Shown piece by piece: positions 28,449-37,515 of a DNA stretch of 64,000 bases. Position numbers and translations under genes: made by a program. Position 1 is the stretch's first letter. Each line of letters starts with the position of its first letter. The notes beneath the pieces were generated by a model. The model was not told where the DNA came from. It worked only from the letters and a program-made list of their open reading frames with translations, and made no database searches. Source of the DNA: AP-15 sp963716115 (GTDB taxonomy: Bacteria; Pseudomonadota; Alphaproteobacteria; ATCC43930; CGMCC-115725); contig CAVQSZ010000024.1 of assembly GCA_963716115.1 (NCBI GenBank), forward strand, positions 62,001 to 126,000, given 5' to 3'.

Positions 28449-28829
28449 TTAGTTGGCGCGCGGGCCTACGCCGGTCGAGGTGTAGGGATGCTGCGCCGGA
28501 AGCGCATCGCGATCGGAGGTCTGATAGTGCTGGTCGACGCCCGACGAATGGGAGCCGGGCCTGGGGCCGATCGAGGTCGAATAGGGATGGGCCGCCTTGT
28601 CCGCGTCATAAGCCGCCGGCGGCTGGTAATGCTCTTCCTTCCACACCTGGTTGCCGCCGGGCTTCGGGTAGAAGCTTTGCGTCGAGCCATAGGGCTGGGT
28701 GATGGCGGTCTGCCCCGGAACAACGCCGCCGGCGGGCGGCAGGGACGAAACCGATTGCGCGGATGCCGCTGCCGCCACGCCGGTCAGCAGCCCCAGGCCC
28801 AGGAACGTCGATTTCAGCAAGCTCGGCAT
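28449..28829 (-). CDS. hypothetical small secreted protein with C-terminal repeat
   Basis: 126 aa. Signal peptide with core FLGLGLLTGVAAAASAQ, cleavage near residue 25. The mature part is Pro/Tyr/Ser-rich, without predicted globular core, and carries an imperfect repeat, HPYSTSIGPR and HPYTSTGVGPR, ~35 residues apart. I do not recognise a family. It is divergent from the LysR gene, with ~90 bases between, so that regulator may control it. Own terminator downstream. Confidence 0.65.
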   Translation of the reverse strand: MPSLLKSTFLGLGLLTGVAAAASAQSVSSLPPAGGVVPGQTAITQPYGSTQSFYPKPGGNQVWKEEHYQPPAAYDADKAAHPYSTSIGPRPGSHSSGVDQHYQTSDRDALPAQHPYTSTGVGPRAN

Positions 28830-28892
28830 GCCGGAAACTCCAGTTCATTGATTGAATCGCGATGGGACTGTTTGCGGGCGCGGCATGCATGA

Positions 28893-28911
28893 TGCAAATG
28901 ATTATTTTGCA
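28893..28911. promoter_or_regulatory. inverted repeat, candidate LysR-type operator
   Basis: TGCAAA-N7-TTTGCA, a perfect dyad in the AT-rich gap between the divergent secreted-protein and LysR genes, ending nine bases before the LysR ATG. Such T-rich/A-rich dyads are typical LysR-family sites. The function is inferred from position. Confidence 0.5.
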
Positions 28912-28919
28912 ACGCACTC

Positions 28920-29891
28920 ATGAGTGACATTCATTTCCCATCGTTGGACCTGAACCTGCTGCGGGTGTTCGACGCGCTGATCGAGGAACGCAGCGTCACC
29001 CGCGCCGGCGACCGTCTCGGGCTCACCCAATCGGCGATCAGCCATGCGCTGAACCGGTTGCGCTACATCCTCAAGGACGAGCTGTTCACCCGCGGCCCCG
29101 ACGGCATGCAGCCGACGGCGCGCGCCGCCGAGATCGCGCCGCATCTGCGCCAGGGCCTGCTGCAGCTGCATCGGGCGCTGACTCCCGCGGAATTCGCCCC
29201 GGCCCGCTCCAACCGGCGGTTCACGATCGTCTGCGGCGAATATGTCGGGGCCGTCCTGGTGCCGAGCCTGGTCGCCCGGCTGCGCGCCTCGGCGCCGCAC
29301 GCGGAGTTCAGGATCCGCTCGAGCAACACCGGCGTCGCCGAGGCGCTCCTCGCCGGGCGCGCCGATCTGGCGATCGGCAGCTTCCGGCGCATCCCGGAAT
29401 GGTTCGCCTGCGAGCCGCTGTTCAGCGAGACGCGGGTATGGGTGATGAGCGCCGACCACCCGGCCGCCTGGCAGGAGCTGACCTTGGAGCGCCTGGCCGG
29501 CCTTTCCCACCTGATCATCTCGGGGACCGGCGAGGACGAGAACGCGGTCGGCGGCTATGTCGTCGATCATGGCCTGGAACGGCTGGTCGCCCGCAGCGAG
29601 GTCGGGGTGCTGCAAGGCGCCCTGGCGGCGCGCGGGCTGCGCCGCGTCGTCAGCCTGACGACCCCGCATTTTCTCGCGGCCCTGGCGGTGATCAGCCAAT
29701 CGGACATCGCCGCGCCGATGCCGCGGCGTCTGGCGACGGCGTTCGCCGGCGCCTACCGCCTGAAGCTGTTCGAGCCGCCCTACCCGTCGCCGCCCCTCGA
29801 AATGATGGCGCTGTGGCATCGCGACCACGGCGCCGAGCCGGCGATCGCGTGGCTGCGCTCCGTCGTGCGCGAGGCGGCGGCCGCCCTTTAA
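28920..29891 (+). CDS. LysR family transcriptional regulator
   Basis: 323 aa, standard length. The N-terminal winged HTH begins LDLNLLRVFDALIEERSVTRAG and continues LTQSAISHALNRLR; the C-terminal part is a periplasmic-binding-like effector domain (~95-310), closest in style to the NodD/PcpR group (FTIVCGEYVGAVLVPSLV). Effector unknown. Likely autoregulated through the dyad next to its start, and possibly controls the divergent secreted-protein gene. Confidence 0.88.
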   Translation: MSDIHFPSLDLNLLRVFDALIEERSVTRAGDRLGLTQSAISHALNRLRYILKDELFTRGPDGMQPTARAAEIAPHLRQGLLQLHRALTPAEFAPARSNRRFTIVCGEYVGAVLVPSLVARLRASAPHAEFRIRSSNTGVAEALLAGRADLAIGSFRRIPEWFACEPLFSETRVWVMSADHPAAWQELTLERLAGLSHLIISGTGEDENAVGGYVVDHGLERLVARSEVGVLQGALAARGLRRVVSLTTPHFLAALAVISQSDIAAPMPRRLATAFAGAYRLKLFEPPYPSPPLEMMALWHRDHGAEPAIAWLRSVVREAAAAL

Positions 29892-30166
29892 GGATGGGGC
29901 GTCGGTAGATACCGCATCGCCGTCAGGAGAACGCCGACGGCGACGACGATCATCCCCCCCAGCCGAATCGTTAGATCACGCCGGAGGAGCTCGATATCCG
30001 ACCTGAGCTCCGCTCGCAGCGCCGCCAAATCCGCTTTGGTCGCCAGCTCGGCGACGGACATCGCGTCCGCGAGCGCTTCGGCGGTGTCGCCAGCCTGCTG
30101 CGGCGCAAACCCCGCCGCTTCGAGGCGGCGGGCAAGCTTCAGCGTATCGAACGGCACGGCGGCCAT
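29888..30166 (-). CDS. DUF1640-like coiled-coil membrane protein
   Basis: 92 aa. MAAVPFDTLKLARRLEAAGF and AEALADAMSVAEL are typical of the DUF1640/CCDC90 family. A coiled coil of ~35 residues (TKADLAALRAELRSDIELLRRDL) precedes one C-terminal membrane helix (IVVAVGVLLTAMRYL). The mitochondrial relatives are MCUR1-like; bacterial members have no clear function and often sit in accessory regions. Its stop overlaps the LysR stop by four bases. Confidence 0.75.
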   Translation of the reverse strand: MAAVPFDTLKLARRLEAAGFAPQQAGDTAEALADAMSVAELATKADLAALRAELRSDIELLRRDLTIRLGGMIVVAVGVLLTAMRYLPTPHP

Positions 30167-30191
30167 CTGCCTAACTTAGGGCCAGTCAGTG

Positions 30192-30226
30192 CAAAAGAAA
30201 AGGCCCGCCGGCGAGGCCGGCGGGCC
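30192..30226 (-). terminator. intrinsic terminator of the porin gene
   Basis: Minus strand: 11-bp stem GGCCCGCCGGC / GCCGGCGGGCC, loop CTC, then TTTTCTTTTGC. It lies 24 bases after the porin stop. Confidence 0.85.
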
Positions 30227-30249
30227 GTTGAGGTCGAATGTTGTTGTTA

Positions 30250-31893
30250 TTAGAACTTTACGCGGAACTTGCTGATCAACGCCTGATCGGTGCCGAAGAT
30301 GTTGGAGACGACCTTGCGCTGGCCCCAGGTGTATTCGATGCCGGTGTCGATGAAGGCGACCGGGCTCCAGATCAGGTTGACGTGGATCGTCTGGAGCTGC
30401 TTGTTCGTCGCCGCCGACGAGGCTGGGCCGAGCAGCTGCGAGGAGTAGTCGTGCAGCTCGATGCCGTAGACGACGTTGGAGCGCAGGTTGGGCATCCACC
30501 AATGCTGATAGCCGACCGTGGCGCCAAGGCCGAAGGCCGGCTTGACCAGGATGTTCGATCCCGCCAGCAGGCCCGAGCAGCCGGGCCGCGGCGTCGCGCA
30601 CTGCGTCGTCGACAGGAAGTTGGTCGACAATCCGCCGTCGCCGCTGTCGTTGATATAGCGGCCGATGCCGTTGCCGGCCGAGAACTGCCACTGGAAGTCG
30701 TCCTTCGACCAGCCGAGCCAGCCAGGCTTGACATCGCCCGAGATGCCGCCGCCGTAGCCGAAGAACTGCTTGTCGACAAAGGCGCCGTCGTTGACCCGCA
30801 GAAAGCGGCCCAACGCCCGGAAATCGACATGGCCCCAGGGCTGCGACCAGTATGAGGCAAAGGTGATGTCGGGCGCGGACGCCTTCGTCGGGTTGGCCGT
30901 CAAGGTGCACGGCACAGCAGAATTCGTGCCGTTGACGGTGCAGCTCGCGCCGCCCAGCGTGACCGGGTTTTGCCCGAGGTTGGCGTCCGATACTATCTGG
31001 CCGGCCGGGGTTATGACATCCGTCTGGGGAGTTTCGAGCGAGGCTGACCAAGCGCTGCCCCAGGGGCCGGCGTAGGTGTAGCGGACCTGCGGGATGCGGA
31101 CCACGCCGGCTTCGCCGACCGGGCCGCCGAAATCGAGCGTCTCGGGGTTGGCGTCGGGGTCGGAGAAGTTCGAGTTGGCCTGGCCGGCGAGGAAGCCGCC
31201 GAGGGTGGCGTAGGCGTAGCGCAGGCGCGGGATCAGGTTGTCCGACACATGGGTCAGGTTGTTGCCGCTGAAATTGTTGGTGCCGGCGAAATCGAACTCG
31301 ATGAAGGTGCGCGCCTCGCCATAGGCGGTCGGCGTGCGGGTCTCGACGTTGAGGCGCGATTCCCGCGGGCTCATCAGAAAGACGCCGTTGCCGCGCGAAT
31401 GCTGGATGTTGACCGGCACGACCAGGTTCGGGCTGGTTTTCCCGGGCGCGTTCGGCACCGGCACGGTCTGCCCGTGGACGTCGAGCGGCTGGGTCAGCAC
31501 GTTGCCGTTTTCTTGCAGGGTCGTGCTCTGGTTGCCGTTGGCCGGGCCGTTCTGGATCCAGTAGTCCATGGTCAGATCGGCAAAGCCGCCGACCCGGATC
31601 GAGGTGTCGGTGCCCGGGATCAGGAACGAGCGCGGGAAGCTGCCGCCGATCAGCGCCGCGCCGGGCGTCGGCCCGGTGCCGTAGGCGGCCCCACCGGTGG
31701 TGCCGGGCGCCCCCAGATGCGACGGCGGCCCGCCTTGCGCGAGCTGCTCGATCCGCTGCTGGAGGAGCTGCTGATTGGCCTTCAAATCCGCCAGCTCGTC
31801 GGCCTTGGCCGCAGGGAGATAGGCCAGCAAGGCGACCGCAGCGGTGAACCCGCCGATCGCCGCGACACTACCGATATTCCGCTTTCTGGTCAT
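30250..31893 (-). CDS. DcaP-like outer-membrane porin
   Basis: 547 aa from ATG 31893 (the frame stays open upstream but the signal peptide starts here). Signal core IGGFTAAVALLAYLPAAKA, then a short coiled coil ADLKANQQLLQQRIEQL as in DcaP-type trimeric porins, a Gly/Pro linker, and a barrel from SIRVGGFADLTMDYWIQ to the terminal Phe of SKFRVKF. DcaP porins pass dicarboxylates and similar anions. Loops contain two Cys pairs (CTVNGTNSAVPC and CATPRPGC), probably disulfides. It has its own promoter and terminator, so it is monocistronic. Confidence 0.88.
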   Translation of the reverse strand: MTRKRNIGSVAAIGGFTAAVALLAYLPAAKADELADLKANQQLLQQRIEQLAQGGPPSHLGAPGTTGGAAYGTGPTPGAALIGGSFPRSFLIPGTDTSIRVGGFADLTMDYWIQNGPANGNQSTTLQENGNVLTQPLDVHGQTVPVPNAPGKTSPNLVVPVNIQHSRGNGVFLMSPRESRLNVETRTPTAYGEARTFIEFDFAGTNNFSGNNLTHVSDNLIPRLRYAYATLGGFLAGQANSNFSDPDANPETLDFGGPVGEAGVVRIPQVRYTYAGPWGSAWSASLETPQTDVITPAGQIVSDANLGQNPVTLGGASCTVNGTNSAVPCTLTANPTKASAPDITFASYWSQPWGHVDFRALGRFLRVNDGAFVDKQFFGYGGGISGDVKPGWLGWSKDDFQWQFSAGNGIGRYINDSGDGGLSTNFLSTTQCATPRPGCSGLLAGSNILVKPAFGLGATVGYQHWWMPNLRSNVVYGIELHDYSSQLLGPASSAATNKQLQTIHVNLIWSPVAFIDTGIEYTWGQRKVVSNIFGTDQALISKFRVKF

Positions 31894-31958
31894 TGCTCCC
31901 CCGAAGAGATCAAAGGTTGCGGTCAACCGAATCAAAGGACACCCGTTCGTCTCGCGCC

Positions 31959-31986
31959 ATAATATTGAAGCCCCGGCATCGATCAA
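31959..31986 (-). promoter_or_regulatory. promoter of the porin gene
   Basis: Minus strand -35 TTGATC (31981-31986), 16 bases, -10 TATTAT (31959-31964). This gives a leader of roughly 60 bases before ATG 31893. The upstream ~180 bases are AT-richer than the surroundings and otherwise hold nothing I recognise. Confidence 0.65.
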
Positions 31987-32169
31987 GCACGGTTTGGCCC
32001 CCACGTGGTGTTTTCGTCGCAGCGTGGCCAAGTTGCAACATAATCGCATAACATGCTGATTCTCCTTCCCACGAATGCGCGCCCGCCGCTTCGGCAAGGG
32101 GCCTTCCAGCCGAATTCGCCGGAGAAATCGAGCTAGCGGGTTGCGCGAGAGGCGGCCGCCAGCCGGCCG

Positions 32170-32790
32170 TCAGGACCGGAACGGGCGCAGCGCCTTCAGG
32201 CGGGCCGACCAGCGATGGCGGCGCAGCTCGCGCCGGACCACCGCCGGGCTTGTCACCCAATTGAGCTGCAGCGCGCGGCGCTCGCCGATATGCGCGCGAT
32301 GCCCGTGAAAAGACCGCTCGCTGCGCCGGAAGGCGAGCATGGTTCCGGCCAGCGGCGCCACCTCGCAGGCATAGTCCTCCAGATCGTCGGGGCCGCGCAG
32401 CACCCGCAGCCGACCCTCCGCCGGCGCCCAAACCGGGTTCAGGTAGAGCAGGAGGGTGATGATCTTGGTCGCGGTATCGGTATGGATGCGCCCGTCCTTG
32501 CCGTCGCTGGCGGCGCGCACGGTCAGCAGGGTCGGCCGGCCGCCGAGGTCGATCGCGAACTTTTCCCCGACCGCCCGCGCCAGGTCCGGTCCGCTCAAGG
32601 CGGCCGCGAGCCGGGCGAAGCCGGGGCCGCAATCGAGGCTCTCGATCGGGTAGGAGCCGCGCCCGCGCACCGCCGGAAAATCGGCGAGGACCGCCGGCAG
32701 GGCCTCGTCGCGCAAGAATTTCTCGACGACGACGAAATCGTACGGGTCCTGCGCCAAGGGCGCCGCCCGCAGGCGATCGAGATCGAGCAT
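32170..32790 (-). CDS. 2-oxoglutarate/Fe(II)-dependent oxygenase
   Basis: 206 aa from ATG 32790, preceded by a GGAGGGA site; a GTG at 32808 would fall on that site. A prolyl-hydroxylase-like fold: HxD pair His103-Asp105 in RIHTDTATK, distal His in SFHGHRAHIG (162/164) and a 2OG-binding Arg at ~171. A family seen in many proteobacteria near polysaccharide or repeat-protein genes; substrate not known. Convergent with nothing and divergent from the ABC transporter. Confidence 0.82.
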   Translation of the reverse strand: MLDLDRLRAAPLAQDPYDFVVVEKFLRDEALPAVLADFPAVRGRGSYPIESLDCGPGFARLAAALSGPDLARAVGEKFAIDLGGRPTLLTVRAASDGKDGRIHTDTATKIITLLLYLNPVWAPAEGRLRVLRGPDDLEDYACEVAPLAGTMLAFRRSERSFHGHRAHIGERRALQLNWVTSPAVVRRELRRHRWSARLKALRPFRS

Positions 32791-32974
32791 GTCCAAGCTT
32801 CCCTCCACGGCCGAGCCGGCCCGATATACACCCGGCCCGACCGGTCGGCACGGGCGGCGCGCCGGCCCCCGCCCGATCGCCGACGGCCGCCGGCCGCCGA
32901 ATTACCGCTTCACCGCCGCGGGGGCGTGGGCTAGTGGTAGCCGCCACACCGACAATCGCGAGCCGAGGGAGGTC

Positions 32975-34715
32975 ATGCAACAGCGCTGGGGCCTGCCCCT
33001 CGTCGCCTGGCCGTCGCGGCTGCGCCCGAACTATTGGGATCTGGTGGCGCTGCCGCTGGTGCTCGGGCTGATCGCGCTGATTGCCTGGGGCGGTTTCGCG
33101 ATGAGCGCGCATTACCGGCTCGGCGAGCCGCTGACGATCAGCCTCGATCCGTGGCGGCTGCCGCAATACGCGCTGCGCACCGTGCTGCGGATGGCCTGGG
33201 CGCTCGCCGCCTCGCTGGTCTTCAGCCTCGCCTATGCAGCGCTCGCCGCCAAGAGCCGGCGGGCCGAGAAGATCATGATCCCGGTCCTCGACATCCTGCA
33301 ATCGGTGCCGATCCTCGGCTTTTTGTCGATCACCGTGACCGGCTTCATCGCGCTCTTTCCCGGGCCGGCTGCTCGGCGTCGAATGCGCGGCGATCTTCGC
33401 GATCTTCACCTCGCAGGCCTGGAACATGACGTTCAGCGTCTACCAGTCGCTGCGCACCGTGCCGGTGGAGCTGATCGAAGCCGCGCGGATGTACCATCTG
33501 TCGCCGTGGCGGCGGTTCTGGCGGCTCGAGGTGCCGCATGCGATGCCGTCGCTGGTCTGGAACATGATGATGTCGGTCTCGGGCGGCTGGTTCTTCGTCG
33601 TCGCCTCGGAGGCGATCACCGTCTCCGGCCAGACGATCCTGCTGCCCGGCATCGGCTCCTATATCGCGACCGCGATCGACCGCAGCGACCTCGCCGCGAT
33701 CGGCTGGGCGGTTCTGGTCATGCTGGTCGTGATCCTGCTCTACGACCAGCTCTTGTTTCGCCCGCTGCTCGCCTGGTCGCGCAAGTTTCAGGCCGACCCG
33801 GCGGCCGACGAGGACGACGCCCGTCCGTGGTTCCTGATCGCGCTGCAGCGGGCGCGGCTGTTCGATCTGGTCCAGCGCGGCCTGCTCGCGGCCAACCGCG
33901 GCGCCGACAATGCGATCGCGGCGCTCGCCCGGCCGCGGTCCCGGCCGGCGCGGGCCGAGCGGCCGCCGCGACCCCTCTTCGAGCGGGCCTTCGACGCGGC
34001 CCTGCTGGCGCTCGCCGCCGGCGCCGCCGCCTGGATCGCCGGCTTCATCAGAGAGCATGTCGGGCTCGACGAGATCGGCTGGGTGTTCGTGCTCGGGCTG
34101 GCGACGGCGGCCCGCGTGCTGGTGCTGATCGCCCTGGCGTCGCTGATCTGGGTCCCGATCGGGGTCGCCATCGGCCTGCGCCCGCGCCTCGCCGACCGGA
34201 CCCAGCCGATCGTCCAGTTCCTCGCCGCCTTCCCGGCCAATCTGTTCTTTCCGGTGGCGGTCGTGCTGATCCTGCGGTTTCGCCTCGATCCCGAGGTGTG
34301 GCTGAGCCCGCTGATGATCCTCGGGACGCAGTGGTACATCCTGTTCAACGTCATCGGCGGCACTGCGGCGTTGCCGCTCGAGCTGCGGCGGGCGGCGCAG
34401 AATTTGGGGGTCCGGCGGCTGTTGTGGTGGCGCCGGGTGATGCTGCCGGCGATCTTTCCGGCCTATGTGACCGGGGCCGTCACCGCGGCCGGCGGCTCGT
34501 GGAATGCGAGCATCGTCTCGGAAATCGTCAAATGGGGCGACACCACGCTTTCGGCGACCGGGATCGGCGCCTATATCGCACGCACCACCGCCGAGGGCGA
34601 CGGCGCGCGCATCGCGCTCGGGATCGGCGTCCTGTGCCTCTATGTGCTGGCCTTCAACCGCCTGCTGTGGCGGCGGCTCTACGACCTCGCCGCCGAGCGG
34701 CTGCGGCTCGACTGA
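32975..34715 (+). CDS. NitT/TauT-type ABC permease, two permease units in one chain, one frameshift
   Basis: About 580 aa once corrected. The first unit has VLDILQSVPILGF and, after the shift, the EAA-like loop RTVPVELIEAARMYHLSPWRRF. The second has IVQFLAAFPANLFFPVAVV and LELRRAAQNLGVRRLLWW. Each unit is a binding-protein-dependent permease, so the single chain supplies both channel halves. One extra C in a CCC run at ~33359 breaks the frame; the other frame gives LLGVECAAIFAIFTSQAWNM without a gap, so the gene is probably intact. Ten bases before its ATPase. No substrate-binding protein is encoded nearby. Confidence 0.85.
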
Positions 34716-34725
34716 AGGAGAGGCG

Positions 34726-36018
34726 ATGACCCCTGCGCTGCTGACCACCGAAGCGGTCTGCAAGACCTACCGCATGCCCGACCACATCGGCCGGCTGGTC
34801 CTCGACCGGGTCGACTTCACCCTGCGCGACGGCGAGATCACCGCGATCCTCGGCAAATCGGGGTCCGGCAAGTCGACCTTTCTGCGCATTCTGGCGGGCC
34901 TGGTGCCGCCGAGCGACGGCAGCGTGCTCTACCGCGGGCGGCGGGTGGTGGAGCCGGCCCGCGGCATCGCCATGGTGTTCCAGAGCTATGCCCTCTTTCC
35001 GTGGCTGACGGTGCTCGGCAATGTCGAGCTCGGCCTCGAGGCGCTGGGCGTCGCCGGGCCCGAACGCCGCCGGCGCGCCGTCGCCGCGATCGACGTGATC
35101 GGGCTCGACGGCTTCGAGAACGCCTACCCCAAGGAGCTGTCGGGCGGCATGCGCCAGCGCGTCGGCTTTGCCAGGGCGCTCGTCGTCGACCCCGACATCC
35201 TGCTCCTCGACGAGCCCTTCTCCTCGCTCGACGTGCTGACCGCCGAGACCCTGCGCGGCGACCTCCTCGACCTCTGGGACGACCGGCGCACCTCGACCAA
35301 GGGCATCGTCATCGTCTCGCACAACATCGAGGAGGCGGTCGAGATCGCCGATCGCATCCTGATCTTCAGCAGCGACCCCGGACGTATCCGGGCCGAGATC
35401 CCGGTGGCGCTGCCGCGGCCGCGCAGCGCCGAGAGCGCCGGCTTCCGCCAGATCGTCGACCAGGTCTACACGCTGCTGACGACCGAGCCCGGTCGCGACG
35501 GCCGGCGGGGCGCGCGGCCCGAGCCGATCGGCATCGGCTACCGCCTGCCGGACGCCTCGGTGCAGCAGCTTTCCGGGCTGGTCGACACCTTGACCGAGGC
35601 CCCCTATCACGGCCGCGCCGACCTGCCGCACCTCGCCGACGAGGAGAACCTCGTCATGGACGAGCTGTTCCCGCTGATCGAGACCTTGCAGCTCTTGGGC
35701 TTCGCCCATGTCAGCGGCGGCGACATCGAGCTGACCGCGCTCGGCCGCTTCTATGCCGACGCCGACATGCTGGCGCGCAAGCCGCTGTTCGCCGACGCGC
35801 TGATCAAGCACGTGCCGCTCGCCGCGCATATCCGGCGCGTGCTCGACGAGCGCCCCGGCCACCGCGCGCCCGCCGCCCGCTTTCTGCGCGAGCTCGAGGA
35901 CCACCTCTCCGAGGAGGAGGCCGGCCGCGTCCTCGAAACCGTGATCAACTGGGGCCGGCACGCCGAGACCTTCGCCTACGACTACGACAGCGAGGTGCTG
36001 AGCCTCGAGAATTTCTGA
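34726..36018 (+). CDS. NitT/TauT-type ABC ATPase with C-terminal AAA-associated domain
   Basis: 430 aa. ATPase core at 1-250: Walker A GKSGSGKSTFLRIL, Q-loop VFQSYALFPW, signature LSGGMRQRVGFARAL, Walker B ILLLDEPFSSLD and switch His SHNIEEA. The C-terminal ~150 residues (from LVDTLTEAPYHGRADL to YDSEVLSLENF) match the AAA-associated C-terminal domain found in nitrate/sulfonate-like importers, perhaps a regulatory domain. A good GGAGAGG site precedes the ATG. It acts with the fused permease just upstream; the ligand is unknown. Confidence 0.9.
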   Translation: MTPALLTTEAVCKTYRMPDHIGRLVLDRVDFTLRDGEITAILGKSGSGKSTFLRILAGLVPPSDGSVLYRGRRVVEPARGIAMVFQSYALFPWLTVLGNVELGLEALGVAGPERRRRAVAAIDVIGLDGFENAYPKELSGGMRQRVGFARALVVDPDILLLDEPFSSLDVLTAETLRGDLLDLWDDRRTSTKGIVIVSHNIEEAVEIADRILIFSSDPGRIRAEIPVALPRPRSAESAGFRQIVDQVYTLLTTEPGRDGRRGARPEPIGIGYRLPDASVQQLSGLVDTLTEAPYHGRADLPHLADEENLVMDELFPLIETLQLLGFAHVSGGDIELTALGRFYADADMLARKPLFADALIKHVPLAAHIRRVLDERPGHRAPAARFLRELEDHLSEEEAGRVLETVINWGRHAETFAYDYDSEVLSLENF

Positions 36019-36034
36019 GCGGTCGTGCCCGGTG

Positions 36035-36610
36035 TTACGGGGCGTTGCCGGCATCGGGTTCGGCATCGGGAGGCTCCAGCGGCAATTGGGGCTCCCTGAC
36101 CGCGTCGGGCGCCGGCAGGTCCGCCAGCCCGACGACCGTCAAACCTTGTCGCTCTCCAAAAGCTCGGAGTTGTCGGTCATCGGAGTAGATCGCCGACGCG
36201 CCGACTACCTTTGCGATGGCAACGATTTGTCGGTCGAATTTGATCTTGTTCCACGGCGCATCGACAGCGCCTCGCTTGTCGCCGCCGTACAGCGCGGCGC
36301 GCGTCATGTCCGCGACTTCGATCGCAGCGCGGGTGTCGAACGGCACGATCCGGAACGCCGCCGAGCGAGTCAGGCGTGCGACGAGCTCGGCCGCGCCGGC
36401 CCCGGCCCGAACCAATAGCTCGGCCAACACCGGAGCCGGAATGATGATCCTGGTGCGCGCTTTTTCAAGTGTTTCCACCAAGAGCGCGATACGCGCTTCG
36501 GCATGCTCGACCGGATTTCCCGTCGCTGGGTCCAGCGGTGGATTCGTGCCGGGGCGCAGGAGGAGGAGAGCCATGGTGGTGTCAAACACCACCATTCGGC
36601 CGCTCCTCAT
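36035..36610 (-). CDS. PIN-domain protein, putative ribonuclease
   Basis: 191 aa. PIN acidic residues are visible: Asp in MVVFDTTMALLLL near residue 10, Glu in VLAELLVRAGAG near 64, and Asp pairs in KFDRQIVAIAKVVGASAIYSDDRQL (~125-148). These match the metal-binding site of PIN nucleases (VapC-like). The upstream partner overlaps by 29 bases, so the two are co-translated. No standard VapB-type antitoxin is present; the Pro-rich tail is unusual. A toxin role is possible but unproven. Confidence 0.8.
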   Translation of the reverse strand: MRSGRMVVFDTTMALLLLRPGTNPPLDPATGNPVEHAEARIALLVETLEKARTRIIIPAPVLAELLVRAGAGAAELVARLTRSAAFRIVPFDTRAAIEVADMTRAALYGGDKRGAVDAPWNKIKFDRQIVAIAKVVGASAIYSDDRQLRAFGERQGLTVVGLADLPAPDAVREPQLPLEPPDAEPDAGNAP

Positions 36611-37328
36611 CGCCGTGGCGCAGCCTCAACAGCTCGGCAACAGCATCGGGTCCCCAATCATAATCCGACGCGCGCAGACGCAGCAACTCGGCCGAGAGCG
36701 GCGCCGTGTCCAGCTTTTCGAACTGTTCCACATTGAACCGTTGGAGCATCCACGCGCCCGGCGGTGTGCGGTTCCAATAGCCGACGCCGAATAGCCGCAC
36801 CGGCTCGAAAAGAAGCTGCCCGAGCTGCTTGGCGATCGCTCGTTTTGCGTAGCATCCGCTCAGCGTGCCGTCGGCGGTTTGCAGCAGCAACGGCACCGGA
36901 TCGCTCGTCCCACCGATGCGCGCGATCTCGCCATCGATCTCACCGCGCTGCTCGACCCCAGAGAAGACCAGCCGCTCCGCGCGGCGACCCGGGAAAGCGA
37001 GGATCTCGGCGCCGGTTTGCTCGAGCAGCACCCCGGATCCGTTGTCCCGCTCGAGCATGGTGTTGAGGGTACGGTAGCCATCCAAGGCATCTCGGGGCGC
37101 ATCCCCTCGCCTAACAGCATCGACACGCTCATAGATCTTCGGGAGCGCCTCGGCATCGACTTTGTTGACGAGGACAGTGCTGCCTTCCTGAAGCTCGATC
37201 AGGTGCACGGCTCGATGCTCGCCGAGCACCTTTGCAAGCTGCGCGAGATATTCCGCCAAACGGCCGAGAGGCAGCGTCTCCGGGGTGTACGGTTCCATGA
37301 CGAACCGCAGTTCCTGCCCCGTTTCCAT
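36582..37328 (-). CDS. uncharacterised partner of the PIN-domain protein
   Basis: About 248 aa from the ATG at 37328 (METGQELRFVMEPYTPETLP; longer starts at 37334 and 37367 exist). Acidic and soluble, with no signal or membrane segment. I recognise no family with confidence. It is far longer than a classical antitoxin and has no visible HTH. The 29-base overlap with the PIN gene suggests a stable two-gene module; it may act as the antitoxin or as a partner that directs the nuclease. Confidence 0.6.
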   Translation of the reverse strand: METGQELRFVMEPYTPETLPLGRLAEYLAQLAKVLGEHRAVHLIELQEGSTVLVNKVDAEALPKIYERVDAVRRGDAPRDALDGYRTLNTMLERDNGSGVLLEQTGAEILAFPGRRAERLVFSGVEQRGEIDGEIARIGGTSDPVPLLLQTADGTLSGCYAKRAIAKQLGQLLFEPVRLFGVGYWNRTPPGAWMLQRFNVEQFEKLDTAPLSAELLRLRASDYDWGPDAVAELLRLRHGDEERPNGGV

Positions 37329-37515
37329 GACCATCAGCCCTAAAGTGGCGGCGCTCGCCGCCGGCAACGAGCCCGGTAGGTCTGTCGTTTCCCGACGATC
37401 CCGCGCAACGCGGCCTCCGTTGTTCCGGGTCGCTGACGTTCAGCGCCACGCGCTGATTGTAGCGGAAACAGAATTCCGCCAGATAGCGTTTTGGACCGTC
37501 GTCGTTCGCTCGGGC

